Of a stretch of 64,000 nucleotides of DNA, positions 35,432-44,956 are shown one piece after another. The notes beneath the pieces are model-generated. The model was not told the origin of the DNA, ran no database searches, and saw only the letters and a program-made list of their open reading frames with translations. The translations under genes and the position numbers were made by a program. This stretch comes from Rhodopirellula sp. SM50 (GTDB lineage: Bacteria > Planctomycetota > Planctomycetia > Pirellulales > Pirellulaceae), in assembly GCF_002289565.1 (NCBI RefSeq), contig NZ_NTFY01000085.1, positions 1 to 64,000 on the forward strand. Reading direction: 5' to 3'. Positions within the stretch are counted from its first letter, which is position 1; each line of letters begins with the position of its first letter.

Positions 35432-35639
35432 TCGTGATGGAAAACTTCTTGCCAAACCTTGCGAAAGACTTTGCCACCGAACAGACGATCAGCTTTGAAG
35501 TCATGCGACCGCCCTGCGAACTTGACAAAAAAATTTCCAGTTTGTACGGCTGTCAAAACGATTCGAAGCAGCGAGACTGAACATGAATTGGCGTTCTACC
35601 GCTGCGGCGCATGGATCATCCTCACGCAATCAAAAATTA

Positions 35640-37247
35640 ATGAATCAACCCACGACTCCCGTCAATCGCCACCCCGATCACGCCGTGCTGAGCGGCTCAC
35701 ACGTGGGGGCGGAACCGGATTTTGATGTCTCCGAATTTGAACGCAAGTTGCTCGTCCGCCAGCTCCGGGTTGAAGATTACGAAGCCTTGGTGAGGATGCA
35801 ATTGCGCTGTTTTCCCGGCATGGAACCGTGGGGCCGCGACCAGATCGAAAGTCAGCTCAAGCACTTTCCCGAGGGCCAACTCGTTGTCGAATGTGACGGA
35901 CGCGTGGTGGCCAGCAGCAGCAGCCTGATGCTGGACTACGACGACGACCTGGAGTGGTGCGACTGGAAAAAAACGGCCGATGCGGGCTACATTCGCAATC
36001 ACCGGCCCAAGGGCGACACGCTGTATGGCATCGAGATCATGGTCGATCCCGATTTTCGCGGGATGCGACTTTCCCGTCGACTCTACGACGCGCGAAAGGA
36101 GCTCTGCCGCAGCCGAAATGTGGAACAAATGATTGTCGGTGGACGGATCCCGGGCTATCACAAGTATGCCGACCAGATGAAGGCGTCCGAGTACGTCGAT
36201 CGCGTCATCAACAAGTCGATCTTTGATCCCGTCTTGTCCGCCCAGGTCGCCAACGGGTTTGCGTTGGAAGGGTTGCTGAAGGACTACCTGCCCACGGACA
36301 CCGAAAGCTGTGGCTACGCGACCTTCTTGATCTGGCGCAACCTGGAGTATTCGCCGGTCAGCAAACGGCGGCACCGACGCACCGTCCGCCCGGTCCGCAT
36401 CGGCGCGGTGCAGTACCAGATGCGGGCGGTGGCGGATTTTGACGAATTCGCCCGCCAGATCACGTACTTCGTCGATGTCGCCGGTGACTACCGCTGCGAT
36501 TTCCTGTTGTTTCCCGAGTTGATTACGACCCAATTGCTTTCGATCATCCCCTCGCTGCGGCCCGGCGAGGCGGCCCGAAAGCTGGCCGAATACACGCCCC
36601 GATTGATGGAGGTGTTCGCAGACCTGGCGATGAAATTCGATACCAACATCATCGCCGGATCACACTTCATTGTCGAAGACGATCGTCTTTACAACGTCGC
36701 CTTTTTGTTCCATCGGGACGGGCGGATCGACAAACAATACAAACTGCATATCACACCCAGCGAACGCTCGTGGTGGGGCGTCGAAGGCGGGCCGTCGATG
36801 GACGTGTTCGATACCGATTGCGGCAAAGTCTCGATCCAAGTTTGCTACGACTGCGAATTCCCGGAACTCGGTCGCTTAGCGGCAGGCCAAGGGGCCGACA
36901 TCATCTTTGTCCCGTACAATACCGAGAGCCGACACGGTTATCTTCGCGTCCGCGCCTGTGCCCAAGCCCGCTGCATCGAAAATGACGTGTATGTGGCCAT
37001 CGCCGGCTGCACCGGGAACTTGCCGTTCGTCGAAAACGCCGACGTGCACTATGCCCAATCGGCGATCTTGACGCCATGCGATGTCACCTTCGCCCGCGAC
37101 GGGATCGGCGCCGAAGCGAGTCCGAACATTGAAACCGTCATCATCCACGACGTCGACTTGGAACTGCTGCGACGCCACCGTGAACGCGGCAGTGTCACCA
37201 ACTGGAAAGATCGCCGCACCGATCTCTACGACGTGACCCAAAAGTAG
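35640..37247 (+). CDS. GNAT acetyltransferase fused to a carbon-nitrogen hydrolase (nitrilase family)
   Basis: A 535-residue two-domain enzyme. Residues 30-235 are a GNAT domain ([40 protein letters not shown] with an acetyl-CoA loop RGMRLS). Residues 255-535 are a nitrilase/amidase domain with the triad Glu in LLFPELITT, Lys in QYKLHITPS and Cys in [10 protein letters not shown]. This fused arrangement is a recognised family in bacteria. It may acylate and hydrolyse an amide or polyamine-type substrate, unproven. The ATG at 35640 was chosen; an upstream ATG at 35583 would add 19 unrelated residues. It stands alone on its strand between the Fis-like gene and a repeat cluster. Confidence 0.88.
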   Translation: MNQPTTPVNRHPDHAVLSGSHVGAEPDFDVSEFERKLLVRQLRVEDYEALVRMQLRCFPGMEPWGRDQIESQLKHFPEGQLVVECDGRVVASSSSLMLDYDDDLEWCDWKKTADAGYIRNHRPKGDTLYGIEIMVDPDFRGMRLSRRLYDARKELCRSRNVEQMIVGGRIPGYHKYADQMKASEYVDRVINKSIFDPVLSAQVANGFALEGLLKDYLPTDTESCGYATFLIWRNLEYSPVSKRRHRRTVRPVRIGAVQYQMRAVADFDEFARQITYFVDVAGDYRCDFLLFPELITTQLLSIIPSLRPGEAARKLAEYTPRLMEVFADLAMKFDTNIIAGSHFIVEDDRLYNVAFLFHRDGRIDKQYKLHITPSERSWWGVEGGPSMDVFDTDCGKVSIQVCYDCEFPELGRLAAGQGADIIFVPYNTESRHGYLRVRACAQARCIENDVYVAIAGCTGNLPFVENADVHYAQSAILTPCDVTFARDGIGAEASPNIETVIIHDVDLELLRRHRERGSVTNWKDRRTDLYDVTQK

Positions 37248-37274
37248 TGATCAGCCCGCTTGCGCTGACGCAAG

Positions 37275-37391
37275 CGGCCTGTCGATTTAAGCCCGCACGC
37301 GTTAGCAAGGGGCCACGCGGCGCCCCTCGCTCACGCGTCGCGCCTGGCATGATCACGTTGATTTCGGAACATCGACTAAATCGACAGGCCG
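37275..37391. repeat. CGGCCTGTCGATTTAAG palindrome with GC-rich centre
   Basis: Arms CGGCCTGTCGATTTA (from 37275) and TAAATCGACAGGCCG (to about 37391) are perfect complements. The centre contains other short inverted pieces. It uses the same outer arms as the composite at 17719-17845 but has a different interior. Confidence 0.75.
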
Positions 37392-37394
37392 CAA

Positions 37395-37535
37395 GCCCAA
37401 TACCGCTAAGTTAAGCGTGGCTTGCTCATGTCGGGGCCCGTAGGCTCGCGTCAAACGGCTGATCATCGATTGATATCAGCCGGTTCGCGCCAGCGTCCGG
37501 GCACCTCCGTTGGTCTAAGCTTGGCGGTATTGGGC
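37395..37535. repeat. Nested palindrome (GCCCAATACCGCTAAG outside, ATCAGCCG inside)
   Basis: The outer arms GCCCAATACCGC (37395) and GCGGTATTGGGC (to 37535) enclose the inner pair TCAAACGGCTGAT / ATCAGCCGGTTCG with GGGCCCG. The same arrangement, with the inner element turned round, occurs at 46160-46301. It begins 3 bp after the previous palindrome. Apart from these two elements, 37248-37571 holds no gene. Confidence 0.75.
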
Positions 37536-37571
37536 GGTCGCCAACTCCTCCACCTCATTCCGCCCTCGGAT

Positions 37572-37988
37572 TCACGCGGGGGCGGTCGCGGGCGTTGAGG
37601 CCGTCGCGGACGCATCGCAGGCCAACGCTTCACAGAGTGATCGACAGGCCACGTAACCGACCGAGACGGGGTACTTTGCCGCCAGCGCACTGGCTTGGTC
37701 GAACAGCTGAATCGCAACGGCGAGCTCCCCCGACTCGACCGATTGCAAGGCCGAACGGGCGTACTCCGCCGCCGTCCGCGCGTCGCTTTCGACCACGGCC
37801 AGCCATTCGGCGGCCTGCCGCCAACACTGCGATTCCTCGCCCCGCGTGGCCCTGGCCGCCACCCATGCCTGCCGCGACAGCAACCCGCGCAAATTCAGTC
37901 GATAGGATCCGAACTCGGTGTCCCAGCAACACCCCACCCAGCTTTCTTGAGCAAGTCGTACGAGTGCACCGAGTTGAGTTGACATCAT
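37572..37988 (-). CDS. Small helical hypothetical protein
   Basis: A 138-residue protein (137 from the second of two adjacent ATGs) with no family that I recognise. It begins MMSTQLGALVRLAQESWVG and looks all-helical, with a TPR-like phrase in the middle (ARSALQSVESGELAVAIQLF, then DQASALAAKYP). No signal peptide or membrane segment is seen, and the C-terminus is an Ala/Thr-rich tail. It is divergent from the histidine kinase gene. Coding status is supported by clean codon-position bias but is not certain. Confidence 0.5.
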   Translation of the reverse strand: MMSTQLGALVRLAQESWVGCCWDTEFGSYRLNLRGLLSRQAWVAARATRGEESQCWRQAAEWLAVVESDARTAAEYARSALQSVESGELAVAIQLFDQASALAAKYPVSVGYVACRSLCEALACDASATASTPATAPA

Positions 37989-38117
37989 GGTAGTTCGCGA
38001 AAAAGGCAAGGAGCGGATGATGGGAGTGGTCCTGTTCGGCTAAGTTAGACGGTCGCACGTCCCGCACTCTCCGGTACGCAGCTTGCATGACCTGACGCAA
38101 ATGATGTTCCCATCGAG

Positions 38118-40313
38118 GTGCCAAATCTTTTGCCACAGGGGCTGCGGCAGTGCATCCACTCCCTTTGTTTTCAATACCCACTGGTGAAAGCCCTGATCCG
38201 CCGAAACGCTTTCCCGGTGGTTTGCAGCGCCGCGGTCGTGTTGACCGTCGGCTCGTTCGTGATCGCCTACCGCGCGATGAGCGATCTGCCCGTTGCCAAT
38301 CAACGCATTTCACTCGCCCAAGTCCGGCTCCAACAGCTCGGTTCGTTGCGCGCCAACCTGGCCGCCGCCACGTCTCGCGTCCGTGTTCTCAATATGGGCG
38401 GGGACGATCAAGACCGGTTGGAATTGGCCGAAGCGATTGCCCGCTGCGACCAACTGCTCGGCGAGTTACAGACCGCAGACCAACCCAATGCCCCGTCGTT
38501 GTTGGGCCGAATCCACGACGGCGTCGGTGACTTTCTGGAACTGCTGCGATCGGCGAATGTCGCGCGAGGTTCGGTCAGTGACGACCAACTGATGCAATTG
38601 CGCCAGGAATCAAAATCGCTGCGGTTGCGTCTGGAGTCGCTCGAAGAATCACTCCGCGGCCAACTGGATGAACTTCGCGCGGTTCTGGATTCGAAACGCC
38701 AGGGTGCCCTTTCCGGGTTGGTCGCCGGCCACGCGGTCATGCTGGCCGCACTGGCGTTGTTGTACACCGCGCGACGCTCGGAACATCACCGCCGCTTGGC
38801 CGCCGACAGCAAGACCGCCGAAGCCGATCAGCGATTCGAACTGTTGTTCCAGAGCAGTGGAGACGGGATCATCGTGACCGACGAATTGGGGCGGATCGAA
38901 GTGGTCAATGTCGCGATGGCGGAAATGCTGGGCGTTTCCGCCGACGACTTGCCCGGTCAAGTGCTGACGCGATTTTTCGAAACGACCGTGATCGATGAAT
39001 GGCTTGCCAACCGGCTCGACGAACCAAGCCAACACCCGCTGCTCCTGCGACGGGTAAAAGTCAAACGCACCGACGGGGAATCACTGCTGGCGGAAATCTC
39101 GGTCAAACCACGCACCGATTTCGGCATCGAGCGTCTGGCGATTTCCGTGCGTGACGTCTCCGACCAACAGGCTTCGCGGCTCAGGCTGAAACAGCACGAG
39201 GCCTTGTTGGCCGAGATTCCTGATCCGATTCATGTGCTCGACGCCGCCGGACGCGTCATCTACTGGAATCGCGGCGCACGACAACTCTATGGCTATGAAG
39301 CCTCCGAGGTGATCGGGCATACGGCAGCCGACCTGCTGCAAATCGTTGCCCCCAACGATCATTCCGCGAACGTCCACGGCAGCGACTACGACACCGCGTC
39401 CCGCTGGTCGGGTGAACTTCGCGCGACGGCGAAAGACGGAACACGACTGCGGATCGAACGACGACGGACGCGACTGTTTGACGAAGGCGAATCGATCGGT
39501 GATGTGATCTTTGACCTCGACCTGGTCGCCCGCACGAAGCTGCAACAGGTCGAGCGGCGTCGCCAGCGGCTCGAATCGCTCGGCGCCCTGGCCGGCGGAA
39601 TCGCGCACGACTTGAACAACCTGCTGACGCCGATTCTGATGAGCGGCAAAATGCTGCAGCGGGACAATCCCAACATCGATCGCAGCGGGCTGGTGGAAAC
39701 CATCGTGATCGGCGCCTCACGCGGCGCCGATCTGATCTCGCAGCTGCTGACCTTTGCCCGCGGCGGCGACGGCGTCCACCAGCCGATTCGCCTGCAATCG
39801 TTCTTGCCCGAAATCGTGGCCATCATCCAGCGCACCCTCCCGGCCGGGATTCAATTGCAATTGACGATCGAACCCGACCTGCCCGACATCAGCGGTGACG
39901 AAACCGAAGTCAGTCAGGTCGTGATGAATCTGGCCATCAATGCCCGCGACGCGATGTCCGAGACCGGCGTGCTGGGAATCGAAGCGTCACTGATGACGCT
40001 GGTCACCGAACGCTCGTTCTCCTACACCACGCTTCAGCCCGGTGACTACGTCGTCATCAGCGTCTCGGACACCGGCACCGGCATTCCGGTCGGCATCCGG
40101 GATCGGATTTTCGACCCGTTCTTCTCCACCAAGCCACGTGGCCAAGGCACCGGTCTGGGGCTGAGCACTTCGATCGGGATTGTCAAAGGCCACAACGGGG
40201 CGATCGGACTGCAGTCGATCGTCGGCAAGGGAACAACGGTCTCGGTGATCCTGCCAGTGCCGCCGACCCAAGAGGACTCCGAAACCGCCCCCGCTGACGC
40301 TCGGCTCACTTGA
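38118..40313 (+). CDS. PAS-domain sensor histidine kinase (NtrB-like)
   Basis: A membrane histidine kinase of up to 731 residues. A TM helix near residues 34-50 (FPVVCSAAVVLTVGSFVIAY) and a second near 210-225 (LVAGHAVMLAALALLY) enclose a helical sensor. Two PAS domains follow (about 245-365 and 370-480). The HisKA box GALAGGIAHDLNNLLTPILM has His497, and HATPase_c shows VMNLAINARDAMSE, DTGTGIP and GQGTGLGLSTS. The start is a GTG; the exact position is unsure because no RBS stands out. The next gene is an NtrC-type regulator, so the pair is a two-component system. The signal is unknown. Confidence 0.88.
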   Translation: MPNLLPQGLRQCIHSLCFQYPLVKALIRRNAFPVVCSAAVVLTVGSFVIAYRAMSDLPVANQRISLAQVRLQQLGSLRANLAAATSRVRVLNMGGDDQDRLELAEAIARCDQLLGELQTADQPNAPSLLGRIHDGVGDFLELLRSANVARGSVSDDQLMQLRQESKSLRLRLESLEESLRGQLDELRAVLDSKRQGALSGLVAGHAVMLAALALLYTARRSEHHRRLAADSKTAEADQRFELLFQSSGDGIIVTDELGRIEVVNVAMAEMLGVSADDLPGQVLTRFFETTVIDEWLANRLDEPSQHPLLLRRVKVKRTDGESLLAEISVKPRTDFGIERLAISVRDVSDQQASRLRLKQHEALLAEIPDPIHVLDAAGRVIYWNRGARQLYGYEASEVIGHTAADLLQIVAPNDHSANVHGSDYDTASRWSGELRATAKDGTRLRIERRRTRLFDEGESIGDVIFDLDLVARTKLQQVERRRQRLESLGALAGGIAHDLNNLLTPILMSGKMLQRDNPNIDRSGLVETIVIGASRGADLISQLLTFARGGDGVHQPIRLQSFLPEIVAIIQRTLPAGIQLQLTIEPDLPDISGDETEVSQVVMNLAINARDAMSETGVLGIEASLMTLVTERSFSYTTLQPGDYVVISVSDTGTGIPVGIRDRIFDPFFSTKPRGQGTGLGLSTSIGIVKGHNGAIGLQSIVGKGTTVSVILPVPPTQEDSETAPADARLT

Positions 40314-40462
40314 TGCGCCGCGTGTTGTCAAACGGGACGCCGGCTGCCTCAGTGGCGGGCTTGATTGTGTGGCGGCGTTTGCCTGCACGACAGGGCTTGG
40401 ATCGCATCGCACACCTGCCATACTGGATCCCACCTCATCCCCTCCACGATGCCGACTCGGTC

Positions 40463-41902
40463 ATGACGAATTCTCAAACCCTGCTGGTCATTGACGACGA
40501 CCCGTTGATTCTCCAATGCATGCGATTGTGTCTGCCCGAACCGGACTATCACGTGGTGACGGCGGAATCGGCCGGACAGGCGATTTCCGTGTTTCGTAGC
40601 GGACAGCCCGATGCCGTGCTGCTCGATATCCAGCTTCCCGACCAGTCCGGCCTGGCACTGATTCACGAAATCCGCGAGCTCGATCGGCGCGTTCCGGTGA
40701 TCTTGATGACCGGCCATGGCACCTCGGAAACGGCGATCGCGGCGATGAGCGGTGGGGCCTTCGACTACGTGACCAAACCGTTCGAGCCCGATGAGATTCT
40801 GCCCGTCATCGATGCGGCGCTGGAAACCAGCCGCATGGCGCGCAAGCCTGCGATCCTGCCGTCGGAAAAGGAACGCTTGTCGTCGGAAAAACCCAGCGAC
40901 CAAATGATGGGCGAGTGCCCCGAGATGGTCGAAGTGTTTCGCTCCATCGGGCGGGTCGCCTCGCGCGACACCGCCGTCTTGATCCTGGGCGAAACCGGCA
41001 CCGGAAAAGAAGTGGTTGCCCGGGCGCTCTACCAACACAGCTCGCGACACAACCATGTGTTCCACGCGATCAACTGCGCGGCGATCCCCGAGGCGTTGCT
41101 GGAAAGTGAATTGTTCGGCCACGAGAAAGGCGCGTTCACCGGAGCGGAACAGCGACGCATCGGAAAATTCGAGATCTGTAACGGCGGCACGTTGTTTCTG
41201 GATGAAATCGGTGACATGACGCCGGTGATGCAAACCAAATTGCTGCGTGTGTTGCAGGAGAAGGAGTTTGAACGCGTCGGCGGCAGCAAAACCATCAAAA
41301 CGGACGTGCGAATCATCGCAGCGACCAACCGCGATCTCGACTCCGCCATGGCCGACGGTTCGTTCCGCAGCGACCTGTTTTATCGCTTGAACGAATTCAC
41401 GATCTCGCTGCCCCCGCTTCGCGAGCGCGGCCAAGATCTTCCCAAGATGGCGGAGCATTTTTTCCACCTGTTCTCACGCCAGCTCAAAAAAGACTTCGTG
41501 TCCATCGCACCGGAAACGATGCAACGCCTGCTGGCCCATGATTGGCCCGGAAACGTTCGCGAACTGCAAGGCATCATCAAGCAGACGTTACTCAAGGCCA
41601 GTGGTCCGGTGATCCTGCCGTCCTTCTTGCCGACCGGATTCGGCGCCGCGTCGCCTGTCTCCGCCCCCGCCGAGACGTCCGCCCAAGACTGGCAGGACGG
41701 GCTGGCCAAAGAGGTCCGCAGACGATTTGCCGAGGGTTCGTTCACCATCGGCAATGACATTCACGACGACGTCGATCGCATCCTGATCGCCGAAGTCATG
41801 AAGTCCAGTGGCAACAACATCAGCGAAGCCAGCAATCGCCTCGGCATCAGCCGTCCGACGCTGCGGAGCCGAATCAATCATCTGCGGATCGACGTCAGCT
41901 GA
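40463..41902 (+). CDS. NtrC-family sigma-54-dependent response regulator
   Basis: A 479-residue regulator. The receiver has Asp55 (VLLDIQLPDQSG) and Lys in YVTKPFEPDE. The AAA+ domain has Walker A GETGTGKE from residue 176, the sigma-54 contact loop GAFTGA from residue 223 and Walker B LFLDEIGDM. The C-terminal Fis-type HTH is NNISEASNRLGISRPTLRSR. It is the partner of the upstream kinase. The ATG at 40463 begins the receiver; an earlier ATG at 40313 overlaps the kinase stop (TGATG), but the extension is not receiver-like. Targets should have -24/-12 promoters; none was found convincingly here. Confidence 0.93.
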   Translation: MTNSQTLLVIDDDPLILQCMRLCLPEPDYHVVTAESAGQAISVFRSGQPDAVLLDIQLPDQSGLALIHEIRELDRRVPVILMTGHGTSETAIAAMSGGAFDYVTKPFEPDEILPVIDAALETSRMARKPAILPSEKERLSSEKPSDQMMGECPEMVEVFRSIGRVASRDTAVLILGETGTGKEVVARALYQHSSRHNHVFHAINCAAIPEALLESELFGHEKGAFTGAEQRRIGKFEICNGGTLFLDEIGDMTPVMQTKLLRVLQEKEFERVGGSKTIKTDVRIIAATNRDLDSAMADGSFRSDLFYRLNEFTISLPPLRERGQDLPKMAEHFFHLFSRQLKKDFVSIAPETMQRLLAHDWPGNVRELQGIIKQTLLKASGPVILPSFLPTGFGAASPVSAPAETSAQDWQDGLAKEVRRRFAEGSFTIGNDIHDDVDRILIAEVMKSSGNNISEASNRLGISRPTLRSRINHLRIDVS

Positions 41903-41925
41903 TCGTGCGTCGGCAACAGAAAGCA

Positions 41926-41952
41926 GGCGTGCCAAGACAAGCTTGGCACGCC
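41926..41952. terminator. Perfect 11-bp stem-loop after the response regulator
   Basis: GGCGTGCCAAG (41926-41936) and CTTGGCACGCC (41942-41952) pair perfectly around a 5-nt loop, 24 bp after the stop. There is no T-run. It is placed between two convergent genes and could end both transcripts. Confidence 0.6.
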
Positions 41953-42099
41953 CCTGGGATGGGGACCTACCTGTGACCATCAAGGCCGAACCTCCTGGTC
42001 AACCAGTAGCTCCATACCAGTTTGCCGTGTTCAGGTTGCGTTTGTCGAGCGGAACAGGGGTCAGGTACCAAAACCAGATGGCCCGACGGGCGAATCGCA

Positions 42100-43167
42100 T
42101 TATAGATCCAAGTGTTGGACAATTTCGCGTTTGGCGATCAACCGGGTGCCACGTTTGCGTTCGACGCCGCAGACGTCCAGCCAACGATCGCGAAGCAGGT
42201 TTGACACCTTGTCAATCGCGGCGGCGCTTTCGCCCACGTTGGAAATTTTTCCGCCGGCACGGTGGGCGTGGCCACCGGAACCTCCCAGACCTTTCATGGT
42301 TTCGCGAATCATCTCCGCCGCGTTGTCTTCAGCATATTGCGTCCGCGCCGAAACCAGCAAGTCCCCGGCGATCACGGCGCCGCACATCACCCGGCTGACC
42401 GAATCACCGCGAATCAGCAAATCCGCGATCTCGCCGACAATCTCGACGCCATCGGCGCGGGGCAAGAAGCACATCGCCACATCGTCGTAGAGAAACGTGT
42501 TCTGCAGCGCCAGCAGCAGGTCCCCGTAATACGATCGCCGCAGCGGTGCATTGTGAATCTCGGCCAACAACTCGGGTTCGCCGTATTCCATCAACCAGGG
42601 CAAGATCAATCGGTCCAGCGACGAATAATGCGACTCGTAGGCACAGGTCTCGGTGCTGATCGCATACAGCATGGCGGTGGCCAACTTCGCCCCCGGGCTG
42701 ATCGCTTGCTCGCGCAGGTAGCTGGCAATGATCGATGCCGACGCGGCGACCTCCACGCGAATGTCGCTAAACGGCGTTTTGATGCTGCGGTGATCGGCGA
42801 TGTGATGATCGATGATTGCGAAGGGCCTGACCCCCTGACGGGTCAAAACGTGGTTGGAGGCTTCCGCCCCACAATCCACCAGAATCGCCGCGGTGCGGTC
42901 ATCGAATTCAAAGTCGTCCACCAATTCGATCGGTGGTTCCAAGAGATCCACCATGTGCCGGTTCTCGGCCCGAACGATGGCCCCCCCGCCGATCACCCGT
43001 GTCGGCAGCCCCACCGTTTCGTCGATCAGGACTTTCAGCCCCCAACCCGAGGCGATCGCATCCGGATCGGGATTGTCGTGCATCACGACGACGACCTCGG
43101 CACAATCGCTGAGACTCTCTAATAGCCGTGTGGAGACGGATTTCGCATTCAATTGCGTTGCCTTCAT
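42100..43167 (-). CDS. DHH/DHHA1 family phosphoesterase, candidate c-di-AMP/pApA phosphodiesterase
   Basis: A 355-residue cytoplasmic phosphoesterase. The DHH domain has the Mn-binding motifs DNPDPDAIASG (residues 31-41), LVDCG (Asp98) and IIDHH (Asp120-His122). The fourth motif reads AISTETCAYE, with Glu where Asp is usual. The C-terminal DHHA1 domain has GGSGGHAHRAGGKI. This architecture is shared by NrnA-type oligoribonucleases/pAp phosphatases and DhhP-type c-di-AMP phosphodiesterases; sequence alone does not separate them. It is divergent from a diadenylate cyclase with 209 bp between them, which favours a nucleotide-second-messenger role. The ATG at 43167 starts right before the fold. 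Confidence 0.85.
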   Translation of the reverse strand: MKATQLNAKSVSTRLLESLSDCAEVVVVMHDNPDPDAIASGWGLKVLIDETVGLPTRVIGGGAIVRAENRHMVDLLEPPIELVDDFEFDDRTAAILVDCGAEASNHVLTRQGVRPFAIIDHHIADHRSIKTPFSDIRVEVAASASIIASYLREQAISPGAKLATAMLYAISTETCAYESHYSSLDRLILPWLMEYGEPELLAEIHNAPLRRSYYGDLLLALQNTFLYDDVAMCFLPRADGVEIVGEIADLLIRGDSVSRVMCGAVIAGDLLVSARTQYAEDNAAEMIRETMKGLGGSGGHAHRAGGKISNVGESAAAIDKVSNLLRDRWLDVCGVERKRGTRLIAKREIVQHLDL

Positions 43168-43376
43168 AACTCCGTCGCTTTCATCACACCGAGACCCTCG
43201 ATTCAAACCAAGGAAACACCGCCCCCGATTGCTATCGTATCCGCGACCAACACCGCTATAAAGGTTGAGAATCCTGATTCGGCAAAGTTCGAGTCCCTCG
43301 AATGTCAAATGGTGCCGGTGAGGCAACGCGGCCCCCGGAAGCGTGCGAAGATGGACCACAGCCCCTCTGGTTGACC

Positions 43377-44597
43377 ATGAGTGAGTCGATTTTTTTGACC
43401 TTAGACGAATTGCGGCAGACCTTCCGCATTGTCGACGCGATCGACATTGTGCTGGTTTCGGCGTTCCTTTACGCGTCGCTGCTCTGGTTTCGCCAGACGA
43501 CATCGCGGGGGGTCCTGGTTGGGGTGGCGGCCCTCGCGTGGGTGTATTTTCTCGCGCGCAGCCTGGACATGTACCTGACGTCACTGGTCTTTCACACCAT
43601 CTTTGCCGTCCTGCTGTTCATCTTGGTCGTGGTGTTCCAGGAAGACTTGCGTCGGCTGCTCGAACGGGTGGCTTCGTTCCAGTCCGTTCCATTGGAGCAC
43701 GGCGGCCAAAGTGGGGTGCAGATCGACTCCCTGGTGGAAGTGGTCTTTCGCATGGCGTCCTCAAAGACCGGTGCCCTGATCGTCCTGACGCGAAAAGAGT
43801 CGCTTGAACGTCAGCTGCATGGAGGCATCCCGATGGACGGCAAATTCAGCATACCACTGATCTATAGCATCTTCGATTCGAGCACGCCGGGGCATGACGG
43901 TGCGATCGTGATCGATCGTGACCAAATCAAACAGTACGCCGCCCATCTTCCGATCTCTCCCAACACCAACAAGCTCGGCGGCCGCGGCACTCGGCACAGC
44001 GCGGCACTCGGGCTGTCGGAACGTTCCGATGCGGTCACCATCGTGGTGTCCGAAGAGCGCGGCAGCGTTTGTGTGGCTCAAGCGGGGACGTTGAAGGAGA
44101 TGCCGACTCCCAGTGAACTCAAGTCTTTTCTCGACGCCAACTTTGCCTCGGGTTTCGCTGATTCACGGCCACCGCTCTGGAAACAAATCCTGGTCGACCA
44201 CGCGGGTCTGAAAGTCTTCTCGTTGATCGTCGCCGTCGCCGCCTGGTTCGTACTCGCCTACGATCCGCACACGGTGCAACGCACCTTCATCGTGCCGGTC
44301 GAGTACAGGAACGTGGCCAAGCAGTTGGAAATTGACGCCTCGGCGCCGAATGAATGCCGCGTGACCCTTTCGGGTTCGGACCGCGATTTTCGCTTTCTCG
44401 ATCCGGCCAGCCTGAAAATTTCACTGGACCTGAGTAACTCCCAGGCAGGCTACCACGAGATTCTGCTCAGTGAGCAAAACATTCAGCTGCCGGCAAATCT
44501 GTTTCCCTATCGCATCGATCCACGCGTCGTGCTGTTGAAGATGAATGTGAAGTTGCCGCAACCGAAAGCGGCCGAACCGAGCGGCGTTCCGAAATGA
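43377..44597 (+). CDS. Diadenylate cyclase (CdaA-type) fused to a YbbR (CdaR-type) domain
   Basis: A 406-residue membrane enzyme that should make c-di-AMP from two ATP. Residues 15-95 hold three TM helices (DIVLVSAFLYASLLWF, GVLVGVAALAWVYFLA, LVFHTIFAVLLFILVVVFQ) as in CdaA. The DAC domain (about 100-260) has the DGA motif GHDGAIVI (Asp174) and GTRHSAALGLSE, where the usual RHR reads RHS (206-208). A further TM segment (VFSLIVAVAAWFVLAY, near 283-298) leads into a single YbbR domain. In Firmicutes these parts are two proteins, CdaA and CdaR, from neighbouring genes. The ATG at 43377 was chosen; the frame is open to 43302. Confidence 0.9.
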   Translation: MSESIFLTLDELRQTFRIVDAIDIVLVSAFLYASLLWFRQTTSRGVLVGVAALAWVYFLARSLDMYLTSLVFHTIFAVLLFILVVVFQEDLRRLLERVASFQSVPLEHGGQSGVQIDSLVEVVFRMASSKTGALIVLTRKESLERQLHGGIPMDGKFSIPLIYSIFDSSTPGHDGAIVIDRDQIKQYAAHLPISPNTNKLGGRGTRHSAALGLSERSDAVTIVVSEERGSVCVAQAGTLKEMPTPSELKSFLDANFASGFADSRPPLWKQILVDHAGLKVFSLIVAVAAWFVLAYDPHTVQRTFIVPVEYRNVAKQLEIDASAPNECRVTLSGSDRDFRFLDPASLKISLDLSNSQAGYHEILLSEQNIQLPANLFPYRIDPRVVLLKMNVKLPQPKAAEPSGVPK

Positions 44598-44956
44598 CGT
44601 CGGACGCGCGACACACGGACAACGCTTCAAACGATCCACGACATGAACAGCGACGCAAATCCGAGGAAGGCGGCGAATCCGTCAATGTCTGTCACCGCCG
44701 CCGGTGGAAAACCTTTTTCCGACGCGGCGCAGTTTCTTTTCCAGGGCATGGCGTCGGCGGCGCCGGCCCACCCCTGTCATCCCGTCGGAACGAACGCGGG
44801 ATCGACGTGCGAGCCTGTGCATTGAGATCGACAGGCAGCAAGCCTTTCCCATGTCGTCTCCGGCCGATCAGATTGGCACGAAAAATGCATTTAACGAACC
44901 CGATCGACCCAGTGTGGGTCACCAACCGAATCGTTTGCTCCCGCGAGGAAACTGCA
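44598..44956. other. Intergenic region in the c-di-AMP locus
   Basis: This 359-bp stretch between the cyclase and the tiny basic gene has short open frames but none with recognisable features. No clear hairpin or riboswitch-like fold was identified by eye. It should include the promoter for the small gene at 44957. Confidence 0.4.

Noticed and set aside
40349-41467. A 372-codon open frame opposite the NtrC-type regulator
   Set aside because: It is antisense to an intact regulator and lacks any recognisable motif.
43200-43270. TATAAA in the cyclase/phosphoesterase divergent region as a -10 box
   Set aside because: No acceptable -35 element lies at 16-18 bp; planctomycete promoters are too poorly defined to call it.
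44643-44825. A 60-codon open frame after the cyclase gene
   Set aside because: No Shine-Dalgarno of note, no conserved features and an unusual composition; the nearby 41-residue frame at 44957 is better supported.
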